From: JBBSDV01 sp038240335
Lineage (GTDB): Bacteria > Chloroflexota > Dehalococcoidia > DSTF01 > JACRBR01
Direction: 5' to 3'
NCBI GenBank assembly: GCA_038240335.1
Contig: JBBSDV010000182.1
Span: 1 to 5,941 of the forward strand
DNA length: 5,941 bases
Positions 5,460 through 5,941 of this stretch are shown in pieces. The position numbers and the translations under genes are program-made. Each line of letters opens with the position of its first letter. The first letter of the stretch is position 1. Below the pieces are notes generated by a model. That model worked only from the letters and a program-made list of their open reading frames with translations. It had not been told where the DNA came from and made no database searches.

Positions 5460-5941
5460 TGACGATACGCCCGCTTCGCCGTCTCGATACAACCGTACGG
5501 CACAGTCTTTTCGACCGAATTTCGCGCGAGGCGCTGCACTACGCGTGGAGTCGCGCCGAACTCGATCGGGTTGAGGCAGAACACCCGGATCTGGTGATCG
5601 AACGCGACGGCGCGGTGCTCGCCGCGTTCGGCGATGTGCTGGCATCGCTCGCGTATTCGTACCCGAGCGAGGGTGCGTTCGGCGATCTGTTTCCGTCGAT
5701 GTTCGAGGAATTGCTTCCACACATTCGTGAGGAGCTCGCAGCGGACACTGTGCGCATTCGGCTCGCGCACGGCTCGGCGCGGCCCCTCGTCGAACCGGTG
5801 CTCAAGCGCCTTTGGTTCACGCCGGAGCGGCCGTGGCTATCGTTCTCGCTCTCGCGGGAGAGGGTGCTGCCGAAGTTTGGCACTCCTAAAGGCGTCCAGT
5901 TTCGCGAAGGCGGAATCGACGACCTGGCGGAGCTGATCCGC
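5459..5941 (+). CDS. GNAT-like acetyltransferase-related protein, N-terminal fragment (runs off right edge)
   Basis: The frame is open from ATG 5459 to the window edge (161 codons, no stop). It shares one base with the dapF stop (TGATG) and has no clear Shine-Dalgarno, so it is likely translated by coupling to dapF. Residues 45-134 look like a degenerate GNAT fold: DLVIERDGAVLAAFGDVL (44-61) as paired strands, an acidic helix (80-94), TVRIRLAHGSARPLVEPVLK (97-116), then RLWFTPERPWLSFSLSRE (117-134), which resembles the final GNAT helix-strand unit. Residues 146-161 (VQFREGGIDDLAELIR) look like the first strand and helix of a second, more typical GNAT domain. This would be a tandem-GNAT protein whose catalytic half and acetyl-CoA motif lie outside the window. 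The substrate cannot be predicted. The codon style matches its neighbours. The family call is moderate; the gene itself is well supported by position and frame. Confidence 0.7.
   Translation, partial: MTIRPLRRLDTTVRHSLFDRISREALHYAWSRAELDRVEAEHPDLVIERDGAVLAAFGDVLASLAYSYPSEGAFGDLFPSMFEELLPHIREELAADTVRIRLAHGSARPLVEPVLKRLWFTPERPWLSFSLSRERVLPKFGTPKGVQFREGGIDDLAELIR

Overview
This is a G+C-rich stretch of a bacterial chromosome, mostly housekeeping genes. The combination of an archaeal-type (ApgM) phosphoglycerate mutase, tpiA, miaA and dapF in one run, an unusual lipid-transfer-type thiolase, a YIP1-like membrane protein and several starts with no Shine-Dalgarno sequence suggests Chloroflexota (for example Dehalococcoidia or a relative). 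That placement is inferred from gene content and sequence style and is not proven by any marker in the window.

Left part, minus strand. The first 57 codons of a YIP1-like membrane protein run off the left edge (1-171) and have a strong Shine-Dalgarno. Upstream of it lies a 177-bp gap (172-348) that is locally AT-rich and holds two perfect inverted repeats. Next is a complete thiolase-superfamily gene (349-1539), best started at an internal ATG rather than at the longest ORF start. A 140-bp divergent spacer (1540-1679) carries a degenerate heptamer repeat of about six units and candidate promoters pointing both ways.

Right part, plus strand. A tight cluster runs to the right edge: apgM (1680-2882), tpiA (2886-3653, 3-nt gap), miaA (3650-4555, 4-nt overlap), a 64-nt gap, dapF (4620-5459), and a GNAT-like gene (5459 to beyond the edge, 1-nt overlap). 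ApgM and TpiA are central glycolytic/gluconeogenic enzymes, MiaA isopentenylates tRNA, and DapF makes meso-diaminopimelate for lysine and/or peptidoglycan. The cluster looks like an operon with a probable second promoter before dapF.

The most interesting signals are regulatory. Three genes without a Shine-Dalgarno (thiolase, apgM, dapF) each have a TANNCTC motif ending its TANNCT core 6-8 nt before the start codon, which is what leaderless transcription would look like. Next come the heptamer array and the non-canonical active site of the thiolase-like protein. I see no mobile element, CRISPR array, rRNA, tRNA or defence system here, and no clear evidence of a wholly new system.
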